Positions 51,360-62,179 of a DNA stretch of 64,000 nucleotides are shown in pieces. The position numbers were made by a program, and so were the translations under genes. How positions within the stretch are numbered: position 1 is the first letter of the stretch; the number at the start of each line of letters is the position of its first letter. The notes beneath the pieces are model-generated. The model was not told the DNA's origin. It ran no database searches and was given only the letters and a program-made list of their open reading frames with translations. This stretch comes from Rhodoferax potami. GTDB lineage: Bacteria; Pseudomonadota; Gammaproteobacteria; Burkholderiales; Burkholderiaceae_C. The stretch is from contig NZ_JAVBIK010000001.1 of assembly GCF_032193805.1 (NCBI RefSeq), positions 3,245,001-3,309,000 of the forward strand, read 5' to 3'.

Positions 51360-51796
51360 TGGATATCCATAAAATTTTGAAGCAATTGCCGCACCGCTAC
51401 CCATTTTTGTTGGTAGATCGCGTGCTCGAGTTGGACAAAGGCAAAACCATCAAGGCGCTGAAGAACGTCACGATCAACGAGCCGTTTTTTGAGGGGCATT
51501 TCCCTCACCGCCCCGTGATGCCGGGTGTGTTGATGTTGGAAGCACTGGCCCAAGCGGCCGCCTTGCTGGCTTTCGATGCGCTGGATACTTCTCCTAACGA
51601 CCAGATGGTCTACTACTTCGCAGGGATCGACGGCGCACGCTTCAAGCGCCCGGTGGAGCCGGGCGACCAGCTCACGCTCAACGTGGAAATGCTGCGTATG
51701 AAAGCCGGAATCTTTAAATTCAAAGCCAGTGCCATGGTCGGGGATGAGTTGGCCTGCGAGGCCGAGTTGACCTGCGCCATGCGCGCCATCAGCTAA
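51356..51796 (+). CDS. fabZ: 3-hydroxyacyl-ACP dehydratase FabZ
   Basis: Dehydrates 3-hydroxyacyl-ACP in fatty acid synthesis. 146 residues. [10 protein letters not shown] and [16 protein letters not shown] hold the active site. ATGA overlap with lpxD. Confidence 0.98.
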   Translation: MMDIHKILKQLPHRYPFLLVDRVLELDKGKTIKALKNVTINEPFFEGHFPHRPVMPGVLMLEALAQAAALLAFDALDTSPNDQMVYYFAGIDGARFKRPVEPGDQLTLNVEMLRMKAGIFKFKASAMVGDELACEAELTCAMRAIS

Positions 51797-51805
51797 GGGC
51801 CTGAC

Positions 51806-52600
51806 GTGTCAAACGTACATCCCACCGCCATCGTTTCGCCCGGTGCTGAGCTCGACAGCTCGGTCACCGTTGGTCCATACACTGTGATCGGCCCACATGT
51901 GCGCATTGGTGCTGGCACGACGGTCGGTCCGCATTGCGTGATCGAGGGGCACACCACGATCGGTCAAGACAACCGGATCTTTCAATTCAACTCTTTGGGC
52001 GCGATCCCGCAAGACAAGAAATATGCGGGTGAGCCTTGCGAACTGGTGATTGGTGACCGCAACACGATCCGCGAGTTCTGCACCTTCAATATCGGTTCGC
52101 CGGGCGATGCCGGTGTGACCCGCGTGGGCAATGACAACTGGATCATGGCTTATGTGCACCTTGCACACGACTGTGTAGTGGGCAATCACGTCATCTTCGC
52201 CAACAACTCCCAGTTGGCAGGTCATGTGCACGTGGAGGATTGGGTCATTCTCGGTGGGTTTACCGTGGTCCACCAGTTCGTGCGTTTGGGCGCGCACAGC
52301 ATGAGCGCTATGTGCTCGTTGTTGTTTGCCGATTTGCCGCCGTTCGTTATGTGCCAAGGGCAACCGGCCGCTGCGCGGTCGATGAACTTTGAAGGTTTGC
52401 GCCGCCGGGGGTGGACCCCGGAGCGTATCTCGGGCATCAAAGCGATCCACAAAGCGCTCTACCGCGATGACCTCACGCTGGAGCAAGCCAAGGAACGCAT
52501 TGCGCTCATGGCCGCAGAACGCCCTGAAACAGCTCCGGACGTCGCCATGATGAACACCTTCCTCGCTGGTGTGTCCGCTCAGCGCGGTATCGTGCGCTGA
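51806..52600 (+). CDS. lpxA: UDP-N-acetylglucosamine acyltransferase
   Basis: First step of lipid A synthesis. 264 residues of left-handed beta-helix with hexapeptide repeats; catalytic His in [13 protein letters not shown]. Start is GTG 51806. Confidence 0.97.
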   Translation: MSNVHPTAIVSPGAELDSSVTVGPYTVIGPHVRIGAGTTVGPHCVIEGHTTIGQDNRIFQFNSLGAIPQDKKYAGEPCELVIGDRNTIREFCTFNIGSPGDAGVTRVGNDNWIMAYVHLAHDCVVGNHVIFANNSQLAGHVHVEDWVILGGFTVVHQFVRLGAHSMSAMCSLLFADLPPFVMCQGQPAAARSMNFEGLRRRGWTPERISGIKAIHKALYRDDLTLEQAKERIALMAAERPETAPDVAMMNTFLAGVSAQRGIVR

Positions 52601-52616
52601 GCGCGTTTTTTGCTGG

Positions 52617-53798
52617 ATGGCCATGGCGAGGAGTACTTCCCCCGGTTCAGAGCCATCCCTTGCGCTCGTTGCGGGCGAGGCTTCCGGCGATCTGCTGGCG
52701 GGCTTGCTGCTTGCCGGCATGCGTGCGCGCTGGCCTGGCGCCACGTCGGGCGGAATCGGCGGCCCGCAGATGGCCAAGCAAGGCTTCGACGCCTGGTGGC
52801 CGCACCACAAGTTGGCGGTACACGGATTCAGCTGGGAGTTGCTGCGGCGCTACCGCGAGATCGTGGGGATTCGTGCAGCCTTGGGTGATCGATTGCTGGC
52901 GGACAAGCCGGATGTATTCATCGGTGTCGATGCCCCCGATTTCAACCTGGCCCTCGAAGCCCGGCTCAAACAGCACGGTGTCAAAACGGTGCATTTCGTT
53001 TGTCCCTCGATCTGGGCCTGGCGGCCGGAGCGGGTGGAAAAGCTCCGCCAGAGCACAGACCATGTGCTGTGCATCTTTCCTTTCGAGCCTGCACTGTTGG
53101 CGTCGCACGGCATAGCGTCTACCTATGTGGGGCACCCGCTGGCGAACGTCATTCCTATGGAGCCTGACAAAGCCGCCGCACGACACGCTTTGGGCTTGCA
53201 GCCGGAAGATGAGGTGGTGGCTATCTTGCCGGGTAGCCGCCAATCCGAGATCCGACACCTCGCCTTGCGATTCTTTAAGGCTGCAGCCCTCATGCTGAAT
53301 GCGCGAGCTGCTATTAAATTTATAGTGCCTGCCGTGCCCGGCTTGTTGCCCGAAATCACCGCTATTGCAGAGCGCAGCGGAATCGGCAGCCGCTTGCAGT
53401 TGTTGACTGGTCAGAGCCACACGGCCTTGGCTGCATGCGACGTCACCTTGATTGCCAGTGGTACCGCTACCCTGGAGGCCGCTCTGTTCAAGCGGCCCAT
53501 GGTGATCGGCTACCACATGTCCTGGTTGTCGTGGCAAATCATGCGGCGCAAACGCCTGCAGCCGTGGGTAGGCCTGCCCAACATTTTGTGCCGGGATTTC
53601 GTGGTGCCAGAGCTCCTGCAAGACGACGCAACCCCGGCTGCATTGGCTCAGGCCACGCTCCAGTGGCTGGACGCGGCGCGCAGCGAGCCTGCCAAAATCG
53701 CGGCCCTTCAATCCACTTTCCGCACGCTGCACACTGATTTGCGGCGTGACACCGCCACTCTTGCGACCGATGCCATCGAAAAAGTCCTCCAAAGCTAA
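52617..53798 (+). CDS. lpxB: Lipid-A-disaccharide synthase
   Basis: Joins UDP-diacylglucosamine and lipid X. 393 residues. [19 protein letters not shown] at the start, [14 protein letters not shown] and [14 protein letters not shown]. Start ATG 52617 is chosen by homology. The dispersed repeat encodes [10 protein letters not shown] at about 230, with no change in the expected length. Confidence 0.96.
   Translation: MAMARSTSPGSEPSLALVAGEASGDLLAGLLLAGMRARWPGATSGGIGGPQMAKQGFDAWWPHHKLAVHGFSWELLRRYREIVGIRAALGDRLLADKPDVFIGVDAPDFNLALEARLKQHGVKTVHFVCPSIWAWRPERVEKLRQSTDHVLCIFPFEPALLASHGIASTYVGHPLANVIPMEPDKAAARHALGLQPEDEVVAILPGSRQSEIRHLALRFFKAAALMLNARAAIKFIVPAVPGLLPEITAIAERSGIGSRLQLLTGQSHTALAACDVTLIASGTATLEAALFKRPMVIGYHMSWLSWQIMRRKRLQPWVGLPNILCRDFVVPELLQDDATPAALAQATLQWLDAARSEPAKIAALQSTFRTLHTDLRRDTATLATDAIEKVLQS
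53300..53327 (+). repeat. Dispersed 28-base repeat inside lpxB
   Basis: TGCGCGAGCTGCTAT, then TAAATTT, then ATAGTG, in frame as ARAAIKFIV. Confidence 0.75.
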
Positions 53799-54405
53799 AG
53801 CTGCTGTGCCCGGCGTGCAGCAAGTGGCCTTCAGTTGGGACCTGCCCGGGCTCATGGCTGGTGTGGATGAGGCCGGCCGTGGTCCGCTGGCTGGGCCTGT
53901 GGTCGCCGCGGCGGTCATTCTGGATGACTTGCGTCCGATCGCCGGGTTGAATGACTCCAAAAAACTGACCGCAGCGCGTCGCGAAAAGCTGTTTGACGAA
54001 ATCCGCGCCAAGGCGCTGTGCTGCTCGATTGCACAGGCCTCCGTCGAGGAGATTGATGAAATCAATATCCTCCAAGCCACCTTGCTGGCCATGCGCCGTG
54101 CGGTGGAGGGCTTGCGCTTGAAGCCTGCCAAAGTGCTGGTCGACGGCAATCGCTTGCCGGTCCTTGACGTGTTGGCTGAGGCAATCGTCAAGGGGGATGC
54201 AACCGTGCCTGCGATTTCAGCCGCCTCCATCCTCGCCAAGGTGACCCGTGACCGCTGGTGCGCTGAGCTGGACGCTCAGTATCCCCAGTACGGTTTCGCC
54301 GCCCACAAAGGCTACGGGACTGCGGTGCATCTTGCCGCCCTTGAGGCCCATGGTGCGTGTCCCGCGCACCGTAAAACTTTTGCGCCGGTCACCCGGGTGC
54401 TGTAA
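53770..54405 (+). CDS. rnhB: Ribonuclease HII
   Basis: Cleaves RNA in RNA-DNA hybrids. 211 residues. [17 protein letters not shown] and the Asp/Glu metal site; ends [12 protein letters not shown]. Start ATG 53770; an earlier GTG 53746 is possible. It overlaps lpxB by 29 bases. Confidence 0.96.
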   Translation: MPSKKSSKAKAAVPGVQQVAFSWDLPGLMAGVDEAGRGPLAGPVVAAAVILDDLRPIAGLNDSKKLTAARREKLFDEIRAKALCCSIAQASVEEIDEINILQATLLAMRRAVEGLRLKPAKVLVDGNRLPVLDVLAEAIVKGDATVPAISAASILAKVTRDRWCAELDAQYPQYGFAAHKGYGTAVHLAALEAHGACPAHRKTFAPVTRVL

Positions 54406-54411
54406 ATCGCT

Positions 54412-55182
54412 ATGACCGAACCTGTATTCATCAGCTCCCGTGAGAACGCACTTCTTAAAGAATTGCGCAAACTCAGCACCGACAACACCGCCTATCGCAA
54501 AGCCGGGCGATTCTGGATCGAGGGAGACCACCTGTGCGGAGCCGCCTTGACCCGTGGTGTGCAGCCTGCAGTGTTGGTGGCTTCTGAGTCATTTTGGCCT
54601 CTAGCGCCCGTCGAATATGCGCGAGCAGCTATCAAAATCGTAGTGATTCCGGATGGGTTGTTCCGCGAGATCAGTGGCTTGGAGTCGCCAGCCCGTGTTG
54701 GCTTTGTGGTCGATTTGCCGGCCGCTGCCGCCATAGACCCCGATGCTGCCACCGTGATCCTCGACCGGGTGCAAGACGCGGGGAATGTCGGCTCTATCTT
54801 GCGGAGCGCGGGCGCATTCGGCTTTCGCCAAGTGTTGGCGCTCAAAGGGGCGGCCGCTTTATGGAGCCCCAAAGTTTTGCGCGCTGGCATGGGTGCGCAT
54901 TTCGGACTCCAATTGCACGAAGGCTTGGAACTGGCAGACCTGGATGCCCTGCGTGTGCCGTTGGTGGTGACCAGTTCACACCAAGGGGATTTGGTGCAGC
55001 GCCTTGATTTGCCGCATCCCTGCGCCTGGGCCATGGGGCATGAAGGGCAGGGCGTTTCGGAGGCCCTGATGGCGCGCGCCACCGTCTTTGCCCGCATTGG
55101 CCAGCCGGGGGGCGAGGAGTCTCTCAATGTGGCCGCAGCAGCAGCCATTTGCCTGCATGCCAGCAGTTTGAAGCTTGCCTGA
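54412..55182 (+). CDS. TrmH/SpoU-family RNA 2'-O-methyltransferase
   Basis: A 256-residue SPOUT RNA methyltransferase with a substrate-binding N-domain (about 1-100) and knot domain (about 110-256): DAGNVGSILRSA, PCAWAMGHEGQGVS, and PGGEESLNVAAAAAI. Target nucleotide (rRNA or tRNA) not determinable. The repeat at 54618 lies in the linker and reads ARAAIKIVV. Confidence 0.93.
   Translation: MTEPVFISSRENALLKELRKLSTDNTAYRKAGRFWIEGDHLCGAALTRGVQPAVLVASESFWPLAPVEYARAAIKIVVIPDGLFREISGLESPARVGFVVDLPAAAAIDPDAATVILDRVQDAGNVGSILRSAGAFGFRQVLALKGAAALWSPKVLRAGMGAHFGLQLHEGLELADLDALRVPLVVTSSHQGDLVQRLDLPHPCAWAMGHEGQGVSEALMARATVFARIGQPGGEESLNVAAAAAICLHASSLKLA
54618..54645 (+). repeat. Dispersed 28-base repeat inside RNA methyltransferase gene
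   Basis: TGCGCGAGCAGCTAT, then CAAAATC, then GTAGTG, in frame as ARAAIKIVV. Confidence 0.75.
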
Positions 55183-55207
55183 AACTGAATTCGGGTTTGC
55201 CCTCGGT

Positions 55208-55213
55208 TATAAT
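55208..55213 (+). promoter_or_regulatory. carA -10 box
   Basis: TATAAT, about 155 bases before carA; no good -35 match. It leaves a leader of about 145 bases. Confidence 0.5.
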
Positions 55214-55363
55214 CAGAGGCTTTCCAGAAAACAGCCGTCCCAAGCGCAACTCTGCACATTCCCTCGTAAAAAGCATCCGCAAGGACTCACCTCCTGCGCG
55301 GCACCCGCCAAGAGCCTGTCTTGAGCGCGTTTGGGCGTACCCGTAAAACATTCGGAGAAACCA

Positions 55364-56533
55364 GTGCTTTTGTCTCTCAAGGGAACTACCCCACCCGCCA
55401 TCCTGGCGCTCGCAGACGGCACGGTCTATATTGGCAATTCCATTGGGGCCGCAGGCTCCACGGTCGGCGAGGTTGTGTTCAACACCTCCATGACCGGCTA
55501 TCAGGAAATCCTCACGGATCCTAGCTACTGCCAGCAGATCGTCACCCTCACTTACCCCCACATCGGCAACTACGGTGTCAACCCCGAAGACGTGGAGTCC
55601 CACAAAGTCTTTGCTGCCGGTTTGATCATCAAAGACCTGCCCTTGGTAGCAAGCAATTTCCGTAAAACCCAAACGCTGACCGAGTACTTGGTAGCTGAGG
55701 GCACGGTGGCGATTGCCAATATCGATACCCGTCAGTTGACCCGCCAGCTGCGCACCCAAGGTGCGCAAAACGGCTGCATCTTGGCACTGGCAGCCGGCGA
55801 GTCGGTCACCAAAGAGGCGATCGAAAGAGCCGTCGCTGCGGCCAAAGGTGCGCCCAGCATGGCTGGCCTGGATTTGGCCAAAGTGGTCTCCAGCCAAGAG
55901 AGCTATGGCTGGACCGAAGCCGAGTGGACGCTGGGCCAAGGCTATGGCCAGCAAACCGCTCCCAAGTTCCATGTGGTGGCCTACGACTTTGGCGTCAAGA
56001 AAAACATCCTGCGCATGTTGGCCCAGCGGGGTTGCAAGGTCACGGTCGTGCCGGCGCAAACGCCAGCAGCCGATGTGCTCAAGCTCAACCCCAACGGTAT
56101 TTTCCTGTCCAACGGCCCCGGTGACCCGGAGCCTTGCGATTACGCCATTGCAGCAGCCAAAGAGTTGATCGAAACCGGCACACCGACCTTCGGTATTTGC
56201 CTAGGCCACCAGATCATGGCGCTGGCCTCGGGTGCCAAGACCTTCAAGATGAAGTTCGGTCACCACGGTGCCAACCATCCGGTCAAAGACCTCGACAGCG
56301 GGCAAGTCTCTATCACCAGTCAAAACCACGGTTTTGCGGTGGATGAAAAAACCTTGCCTGCCAACCTGCGTGCCACGCACGTCAGTTTGTTTGACGGAAC
56401 CTTGCAAGGCCTAGAGCGCACCGATAAACCAGCGTTTTGCTTCCAAGGGCACCCTGAAGCCTCTCCAGGTCCGCACGATATCGGGTACCTGTTTGACCGC
56501 TTCATTCGCGAGATGGAAAAGAAAGCAGCCTAA
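55364..56533 (+). CDS. carA: Carbamoyl-phosphate synthase small subunit
   Basis: Glutamine amidotransferase subunit feeding pyrimidine and arginine synthesis. 389 residues. Nucleophile Cys in [10 protein letters not shown], with the Glu/His pair in [12 protein letters not shown]. The start is GTG 55364 with GGAG 6 bases upstream. Confidence 0.97.
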   Translation: MLLSLKGTTPPAILALADGTVYIGNSIGAAGSTVGEVVFNTSMTGYQEILTDPSYCQQIVTLTYPHIGNYGVNPEDVESHKVFAAGLIIKDLPLVASNFRKTQTLTEYLVAEGTVAIANIDTRQLTRQLRTQGAQNGCILALAAGESVTKEAIERAVAAAKGAPSMAGLDLAKVVSSQESYGWTEAEWTLGQGYGQQTAPKFHVVAYDFGVKKNILRMLAQRGCKVTVVPAQTPAADVLKLNPNGIFLSNGPGDPEPCDYAIAAAKELIETGTPTFGICLGHQIMALASGAKTFKMKFGHHGANHPVKDLDSGQVSITSQNHGFAVDEKTLPANLRATHVSLFDGTLQGLERTDKPAFCFQGHPEASPGPHDIGYLFDRFIREMEKKAA

Positions 56534-56538
56534 GCACC

Positions 56539-57207
56539 ATGAGCTTCTACGGCGTGACTGACCTCTGGACCTATGTGGTGGGCGCTTTGGGCATCATTTT
56601 GTTGCCCGGGCCTAACTCATTGTTCGTCTTGTCAGTCGCGACCGTGCGGGGCGTCAAAGCCGGCTACCAGGGCGCCATGGGCGTATTTGTGGGTGACACC
56701 ATATTGCTGTTGCTCACGGCGCTTGGCGCTGCTGGTTTGTTGCGTACTTATCCCGCGCTGTTCATGGTGGTGAAATACGCCGGTGCCGCGTATCTCACCT
56801 GGGTCGGGGTGAACCTGGTGATCGCCGCAATCCGCAAGTGGCGCAGCCACCAGCCGATGCAAGCGGCCGCAGATGGTGCTGTGGCAGAGGCCGCGGCCCA
56901 TTTGCAGCAGCCTTTCAAGCGCGCGCTGGTTATCAGCCTGCTGAATCCCAAGGCGATTCTTTTTCTGCTGTCGTTTTTTGTGCAGTTCATTGACCCCGCC
57001 TACGAAACGCCTGCAGTGCCTTTCTTGATTTTGAGCGCCATCATTATGGTGTTCAGTGCTGTGTATCTTTCTGCCCTGATTTTTGCAGGTGCCCGACTGG
57101 CCCAGGGTTTCAGCCGCCGCAAGCGTCTGAGTGCCACCCTGTCCAGTGCCGTGGGCGGCCTGTTCGTCTGGTTCGGTGCCAAGCTGGCGACAGCCAGCCT
57201 GAACTGA
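56539..57207 (+). CDS. LysE/RhtB-family amino acid exporter
   Basis: A 222-residue inner-membrane protein with about six helices. The N-terminal LPGPNSLFVLSVATVRGVKAG is the LysE signature. It lies 5 bases after carA and 51 before carB, an unusual placement that suggests co-regulation with the carbamoyl phosphate/arginine branch. Substrate unknown. Confidence 0.9.
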   Translation: MSFYGVTDLWTYVVGALGIILLPGPNSLFVLSVATVRGVKAGYQGAMGVFVGDTILLLLTALGAAGLLRTYPALFMVVKYAGAAYLTWVGVNLVIAAIRKWRSHQPMQAAADGAVAEAAAHLQQPFKRALVISLLNPKAILFLLSFFVQFIDPAYETPAVPFLILSAIIMVFSAVYLSALIFAGARLAQGFSRRKRLSATLSSAVGGLFVWFGAKLATASLN

Positions 57208-57258
57208 ATCCGATTGATTTGATTAAAAACTAAAAAGCCCTAAAGCTAAGAGTCCACC

Positions 57259-60200
57259 ATGCCAAAACGTACCGACATTAAAAGCATTCTCATCATCGGC
57301 GCCGGCCCCATCATCATCGGGCAGGCCTGTGAGTTCGACTACTCCGGCGTGCAAGCGTGCAAAGCTTTGCGTGAAGAGGGCTACAAAGTCATTCTGATCA
57401 ACAGCAACCCCGCGACGATCATGACCGACCCTGCCACCGCCGATGTGACCTACATCGAGCCCATCACATGGCAAACGGTCGAAAAAATCATCGCCAAGGA
57501 AAAGCCTGACGCGATTCTGCCCACCATGGGTGGCCAGACTGCGCTGAACTGCGCGCTGGACCTGTGGCACCACGGCGTGTTGGACAAGTACAAGGTCGAG
57601 CTGATCGGTGCAACGCCCGAGGCCATCGACAAGGCGGAAGACCGCTTGAAGTTCAAGGACGCCATGACCAAGATCGGTCTGGGCTCCGCGCGCTCCGGTA
57701 TCGCCCACAGCATGGACGAGGCGTGGGCGGTGCAAAAGACGCTGGGCTTCCCCACCGTTATTCGCCCCAGCTTCACTTTGGGCGGTACTGGCGGCGGTAT
57801 CGCCTACAACTCCGAGGAGTTCGAAACCATTTGCAAGCGCGGCTTGGAAGCCTCGCCCACCAATGAGCTGCTGATCGAAGAATCGCTTTTGGGCTGGAAA
57901 GAGTACGAGATGGAAGTGGTGCGCGACAAGGCGGACAACTGCATCATCGTGTGCTCGATCGAAAACTTGGACCCCATGGGCGTGCATACCGGTGATTCCA
58001 TCACTGTGGCGCCTGCACAGACCTTGACCGATAAGGAATACCAGATTCTGCGGAACGCCTCTTTGGCGGTGCTGCGTGAAATCGGTGTGGACACTGGCGG
58101 CTCTAACGTGCAGTTCTCCATCAACCCGGTCGACGGCCGCATGGTGGTGATCGAGATGAACCCGCGCGTGTCTCGCTCTTCCGCTTTGGCTTCCAAAGCC
58201 ACAGGCTTCCCGATTGCCAAGGTCGCAGCCAAGCTGGCCGTGGGCTTCACCCTCGACGAGTTGCGCAACGACATCACCGGTGGTGCTACCCCCGCGTCCT
58301 TCGAGCCCTCCATCGATTACGTGGTCACCAAGATTCCGCGTTTCGCGTTTGAAAAATTCCCTGCAGCCGACAGCCGCCTGACCACCCAAATGAAGTCGGT
58401 GGGCGAGGTGATGGCCATGGGCCGTACTTTCCAAGAGTCCTTCCAGAAAGCCCTGCGCGGCCTGGAAGTGGGCGTGGACGGCATGAACGAAAAAACCCAG
58501 GACCGCGAAGTGCTGGAAAAAGAGCTGGGCGAGCCCGGCCCCGAGCGCATCTGGTACGTGGGTGACGCTTTCGCCCAGGGTATGAGCGTGGACGAGGTGT
58601 TTGCGCTGACCAAGATCGACCCCTGGTTCTTGGTGCAGATCGAACAGATCGTGAAGCTCGAGCTCGAGATCGAGCGCCTGCCTCAGCCCGCTAGCGGCTC
58701 TGCGCTGGACAAGATCGATGCGCCTACGCTGCGCGCATTGAAGCAAAAAGGTTTCTCGGACCGCCGCCTGGCACGCCAGTTCAAGACCACCGACAAGGCC
58801 GTGCGTGAGAAGCGACGTGCTTTGGGTGTGCGCCCGGTCTACAAGCGCGTGGACACTTGCGCCGCCGAATTTGCGACCAACACGGCTTACATGTATTCCA
58901 CCTACGAGGCTGATGGCTCCGAGTGCGAAGCTGCGCCTACCGATAAGAAAAAGATCATGGTGCTGGGCGGTGGCCCCAACCGTATCGGCCAGGGTATTGA
59001 ATTCGACTACTGCTGCGTACACGCCGCCTTGGCCATGCGCGAAGACGGCTACGAGACCATCATGGTCAACTGCAACCCCGAAACCGTGTCCACCGACTAC
59101 GACACCTCTGACCGCCTGTACTTCGAACCCTTGACGCTTGAAGACGTGCTGGAAATCGTGGACAAAGAAAAGCCGGTCGGCGTGATCGTGCAGTACGGTG
59201 GCCAGACGCCCCTGAAGTTGGCGCTCGACCTCGAGGCCAACGGCGTGCCCATCATTGGCACCACGCCTGACATGATTGATGCGGCGGAAGACCGTGAGCG
59301 CTTCCAGAAACTGTTGCACGCCCTGAACCTGCGTCAGCCGCCGAACGCGACCGCCCGCACAGAGCCCGAAGCGCTGGAAAAGGCCGCTGCCTTGGGTTAC
59401 CCCCTCGTAGTGCGCCCCAGCTATGTGTTGGGTGGCCGTGCGATGGAAATCGTGCACGAGCAGCGCGACCTGGAGCGCTACATGCGCGAGGCCGTCAAGG
59501 TCAGCAACGACAGTCCTGTGCTGCTGGACCGCTTCTTGAACGATGCGATCGAGTGCGATGTGGACTGCATCCGCGATAACACCGGTGCGACATTCATTGG
59601 TGGTGTGATGGAGCACATTGAGCAAGCCGGCGTGCACAGCGGTGACTCTGCTTGCTCGCTGCCACCTTTCAGTCTGCATGCGGACACGGTCGCCGAAATC
59701 AAGCGTCAAACCAAGGCCATGGCGGGTGCTTTGAATGTAGTCGGATTGATGAATGTGCAGTTTGCCATCCAAAACGTGGACGGCAAAGACGTGATCTACG
59801 TGCTGGAAGTGAACCCCCGTGCCAGCCGGACCGTGCCGTTTGTTTCCAAGGCGACTGGCATTCAGTTGGCCAAGGTTGCCGCGCGTTGCATGGCAGGCCA
59901 GTCCTTGGCAAGCCAAGGCATCAGCAAGGAAGTGACCCCGCCTTACTTCAGCGTCAAAGAAGCGGTGTTCCCCTTCGTGAAGTTCCCCGGTGTGGACACC
60001 ATCCTCGGACCTGAGATGAAGTCTACGGGTGAAGTCATGGGCGTGGGCAAGACCTTTGGCGAAGCTTTTGTGAAGAGTCAACTCGGCGCAGGCGCCAAGC
60101 TCCCACGCGGCGGCAAGGCGTTTATCTCGGTAAAGCAAGCGGACAAGCCCCGTGCGGTGGAAGTCGCACGCAAGCTGGTCGGCCTGGGCTTTGAAGTGGT

Positions 60201-60513
60201 GGCTACCAAGGGCACTGCCGCGGCTATCAACGCAGCGGGTGTGGCCTGCGGCGTGGTGAACAAGGTCACCGAAGGTCGCCCGCACATTGTGGACACCATC
60301 AAAAACGAAGAGATTTCGATGGTGGTGAACACCGTGGAAGAGCGCCGCAATGCAATTGCAGACTCCCGCCTGATCCGCACCTCCGCATTGCTGGCCCGTG
60401 TTACCACGTACACCACGATTGCCGGTGCAGAAGCAGCCGTCGAAGGCATGAAGTACCTCGACAGCCTGGGTGTGATTTCTGTGCAGGAGATGCACGCAGA
60501 ACTCCTGGCTTGA
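57259..60513 (+). CDS. carB: Carbamoyl-phosphate synthase large subunit
   Basis: Makes carbamoyl phosphate from bicarbonate, ATP and ammonia. 1084 residues: two homologous ATP-grasp halves ([17 protein letters not shown] and [17 protein letters not shown]) and a C-terminal regulatory MGS domain. A long antisense frame over it is not a gene. Confidence 0.99.
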   Translation: MPKRTDIKSILIIGAGPIIIGQACEFDYSGVQACKALREEGYKVILINSNPATIMTDPATADVTYIEPITWQTVEKIIAKEKPDAILPTMGGQTALNCALDLWHHGVLDKYKVELIGATPEAIDKAEDRLKFKDAMTKIGLGSARSGIAHSMDEAWAVQKTLGFPTVIRPSFTLGGTGGGIAYNSEEFETICKRGLEASPTNELLIEESLLGWKEYEMEVVRDKADNCIIVCSIENLDPMGVHTGDSITVAPAQTLTDKEYQILRNASLAVLREIGVDTGGSNVQFSINPVDGRMVVIEMNPRVSRSSALASKATGFPIAKVAAKLAVGFTLDELRNDITGGATPASFEPSIDYVVTKIPRFAFEKFPAADSRLTTQMKSVGEVMAMGRTFQESFQKALRGLEVGVDGMNEKTQDREVLEKELGEPGPERIWYVGDAFAQGMSVDEVFALTKIDPWFLVQIEQIVKLELEIERLPQPASGSALDKIDAPTLRALKQKGFSDRRLARQFKTTDKAVREKRRALGVRPVYKRVDTCAAEFATNTAYMYSTYEADGSECEAAPTDKKKIMVLGGGPNRIGQGIEFDYCCVHAALAMREDGYETIMVNCNPETVSTDYDTSDRLYFEPLTLEDVLEIVDKEKPVGVIVQYGGQTPLKLALDLEANGVPIIGTTPDMIDAAEDRERFQKLLHALNLRQPPNATARTEPEALEKAAALGYPLVVRPSYVLGGRAMEIVHEQRDLERYMREAVKVSNDSPVLLDRFLNDAIECDVDCIRDNTGATFIGGVMEHIEQAGVHSGDSACSLPPFSLHADTVAEIKRQTKAMAGALNVVGLMNVQFAIQNVDGKDVIYVLEVNPRASRTVPFVSKATGIQLAKVAARCMAGQSLASQGISKEVTPPYFSVKEAVFPFVKFPGVDTILGPEMKSTGEVMGVGKTFGEAFVKSQLGAGAKLPRGGKAFISVKQADKPRAVEVARKLVGLGFEVVATKGTAAAINAAGVACGVVNKVTEGRPHIVDTIKNEEISMVVNTVEERRNAIADSRLIRTSALLARVTTYTTIAGAEAAVEGMKYLDSLGVISVQEMHAELLA

Positions 60514-60554
60514 AGCGCTTGTTTGAGCGCCGGGCCGCCCCAAGCTAAAACGCG

Positions 60555-60606
60555 GCCCCCATCGTTGGGGGGCAGCGACCCGCTTAGCGGCGGAGCGTGG
60601 GGGGCC
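60555..60606. repeat. GC-rich inverted-repeat block after carB
   Basis: GGCCCCC (60554-60560) can pair with GGGGGC (60568-60573) or with GGGGGCC (60600-60606). I recall similar blocks between genes of Comamonadaceae, but only one copy is here. Confidence 0.4.
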
Positions 60607-60616
60607 AATAACTTGG

Positions 60617-60671
60617 CATAATCGTGCCAACCGCAAAGGACAGTGCCGCGCGCAAGCGCCGCACTGTCCTT
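60617..60671 (+). promoter_or_regulatory. greA promoter and leader hairpin
   Basis: An extended -10 (TGG CATAAT, 60614-60622) is followed by an 11-bp perfect hairpin AAGGACAGTGC / GCACTGTCCTT (60636-60671) at the very start of the transcript. No T-run follows. Confidence 0.45.
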
Positions 60672-60708
60672 GTACTTTGAGGCTCTGTAAAACCTAGCTA
60701 GAGACACC

Positions 60709-61185
60709 ATGGCAACCTATCCCATTACCAAGCGCGGCGCTGAAATGCTCAAAGCCGAACTGCACAAGCTGAAAACCGTAGAGCGTCCTTCGGTGATCCA
60801 AGCCATCGCTGAGGCCCGTGCTCAAGGCGATTTGAGCGAGAACGCCGACTACGACGCTGCCAAAGAGCGCCAGGGCTTTATTGAAGGTCGTATCCAGGAA
60901 GTGGAGGGCAAGCTGTCCGCCGCGCAGGTGATTGACCCCGCATCGATCCAGGCGGATGGTCGTGTCGTTTTCGGTGCGACCGTGAAGTTGGAAGATGAAG
61001 AAAGTGGCCAGCAGGTCAAGTACCAGATCGTCGGTGAAGACGAAGCAGACCTCAAACAAGGCTTGATCAACATCAGCAGCCCTATTGCCCGTGCCTTGAT
61101 CGGCAAAGAGGTGGGTGACACCGCTGTGGTACTCGCCCCTGGTGGTGAGCGTGCCTACGAGGTCGTGGCCGTCGACTACATCTGA
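60709..61185 (+). CDS. greA: Transcription elongation factor GreA
   Basis: Rescues backtracked RNA polymerase. 158 residues: N-terminal coiled coil with [16 protein letters not shown] at its tip, and a C-terminal FKBP-like domain. Confidence 0.98.
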   Translation: MATYPITKRGAEMLKAELHKLKTVERPSVIQAIAEARAQGDLSENADYDAAKERQGFIEGRIQEVEGKLSAAQVIDPASIQADGRVVFGATVKLEDEESGQQVKYQIVGEDEADLKQGLINISSPIARALIGKEVGDTAVVLAPGGERAYEVVAVDYI

Positions 61186-61625
61186 TGCGGCAACTCCCTG
61201 TCTGGTTGTCGGCTGCGTGGGCCATGAGCCTGAGCATGTTGGGCTTGCTGGTCGTGCCCATGCTATTTGTGCACTTGCCCACTCCCGCCATGGCCGGGCA
61301 AATGGCAGCCAAGTTGTTCAGCGCCCAGACATGGATCTCCGTGGCCTGTGGTGCGATGTTGCTGATTGCATTTCGGTCAAATCGGCGCCTGGTGCCCGTG
61401 GAGTTTGCTCAGGCTGCTACGCTTTTTGTAGTGGGCGGCGCTCTCTTGGCACTCATGGTCGAACTGGCCATTGCCCCGCGCATCGTCGCGCGGGAGAACC
61501 TTGCCCTGTGGCACCGCTTGGGTACCGGCCTGTTTGTGGTCCAGTGGATTTGCGCCTTGGTAGTCTTGCGCCAAATGGTCTCTGCACTGTCGAGCAGCAG
61601 CGATACACCGGACGCGCAGACATAA
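61185..61625 (+). CDS. DUF4149 membrane protein
   Basis: A 146-residue protein with four hydrophobic segments and the DUF4149 pattern (VVPMLFVHLPTPAMAGQMAAK). Function unknown. Its ATG overlaps the greA stop. The repeat at 61406 encodes AQAATLFVVG. Confidence 0.83.
   Translation: MRQLPVWLSAAWAMSLSMLGLLVVPMLFVHLPTPAMAGQMAAKLFSAQTWISVACGAMLLIAFRSNRRLVPVEFAQAATLFVVGGALLALMVELAIAPRIVARENLALWHRLGTGLFVVQWICALVVLRQMVSALSSSSDTPDAQT
61406..61433 (+). repeat. Divergent copy of the dispersed repeat in DUF4149 gene
   Basis: TGCTCAGGCTGCTAC, then GCTTTTT, then GTAGTG, in the same reading frame as the others (AQAATLFVV). Confidence 0.55.
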
Positions 61626-61628
61626 AAA

Positions 61629-61651
61629 AACCGGAGCTTGAGGCTCCGGTT
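61629..61651. terminator. Bidirectional terminator between DUF4149 and yhbY
   Basis: AACCGGAGC / GCTCCGGTT stem with a 5-base loop; A-run upstream serves the yhbY side. Confidence 0.8.
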
Positions 61652-61670
61652 GTCAGTTTTTCTTTCGGTA

Positions 61671-62144
61671 TCAGGTCTGGCTGCGTTTTTTGACGCTGGT
61701 CTTTGGCTTCGGCTTGGCGCGCTTGATATTGCCGCCGGGCGTGAGGCGCTGGTTGCCCAGAACGCGCAAGGTTTTCACTTCGGGGCGGGTGCCGGGACGG
61801 CCGAACTTCAACACCTTGAAGTCGCGGGGGCCGGGCATGCGGTCTTCGTCAACGGCTTTTTCCTTGGCGGCCTTGGGGCGCCAGAGCACCAGCAATTTGC
61901 CGATGTGCTGGATGGGTGCAGCATTTAGCTCATCCGCCAGGGCTTTGAACATCTCGTCGCGGGCTACGCGGTCGTCCGAGAACACGCGGACTTTGATCAG
62001 TCCGTGGGCATTCAGGGCGGCGTCGATTTCTTTTTTTACGTTGGCAGTCAGGCCATCGCCACCGACCATAACAACAGGGTCAAGGTGGTGGGCTTCAGCG
62101 CGGTGATCTTTGCGCTGAGCGGGTGTCAATTGGATTTGAGGCAT
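61671..62144 (-). CDS. yhbY: YhbY-family RNA-binding protein
   Basis: A CRS1-YhbY (KH-like) domain protein linked to 50S assembly. 157 residues, against about 97 in E. coli; domain about 1-95 with [19 protein letters not shown] and [16 protein letters not shown], plus an extra basic tail ([14 protein letters not shown]). It starts only 18 bases from rlmE on the other strand. Confidence 0.93.
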   Translation of the reverse strand: MPQIQLTPAQRKDHRAEAHHLDPVVMVGGDGLTANVKKEIDAALNAHGLIKVRVFSDDRVARDEMFKALADELNAAPIQHIGKLLVLWRPKAAKEKAVDEDRMPGPRDFKVLKFGRPGTRPEVKTLRVLGNQRLTPGGNIKRAKPKPKTSVKKRSQT

Positions 62145-62149
62145 GTGGG

Positions 62150-62179
62150 TATTATCAACGCAATGAAAACGCAGAGCAA
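62150..62179. promoter_or_regulatory. Overlapping divergent promoters of yhbY and rlmE
   Basis: Minus strand: TTGCTC (62174-62179), 17 bases, GATAAT (62151-62156), which puts the start of transcription at the yhbY ATG. Plus strand: TATTAT (62150-62155), with the start close to the rlmE ATG (62163). Neither gene has a ribosome binding site. Confidence 0.5.

Noticed and set aside
57223-60636. A very long antisense open frame (about 1137 codons) over carB
   Set aside because: It mirrors the codon bias of carB and its His/Gly/Val-rich product matches no fold.
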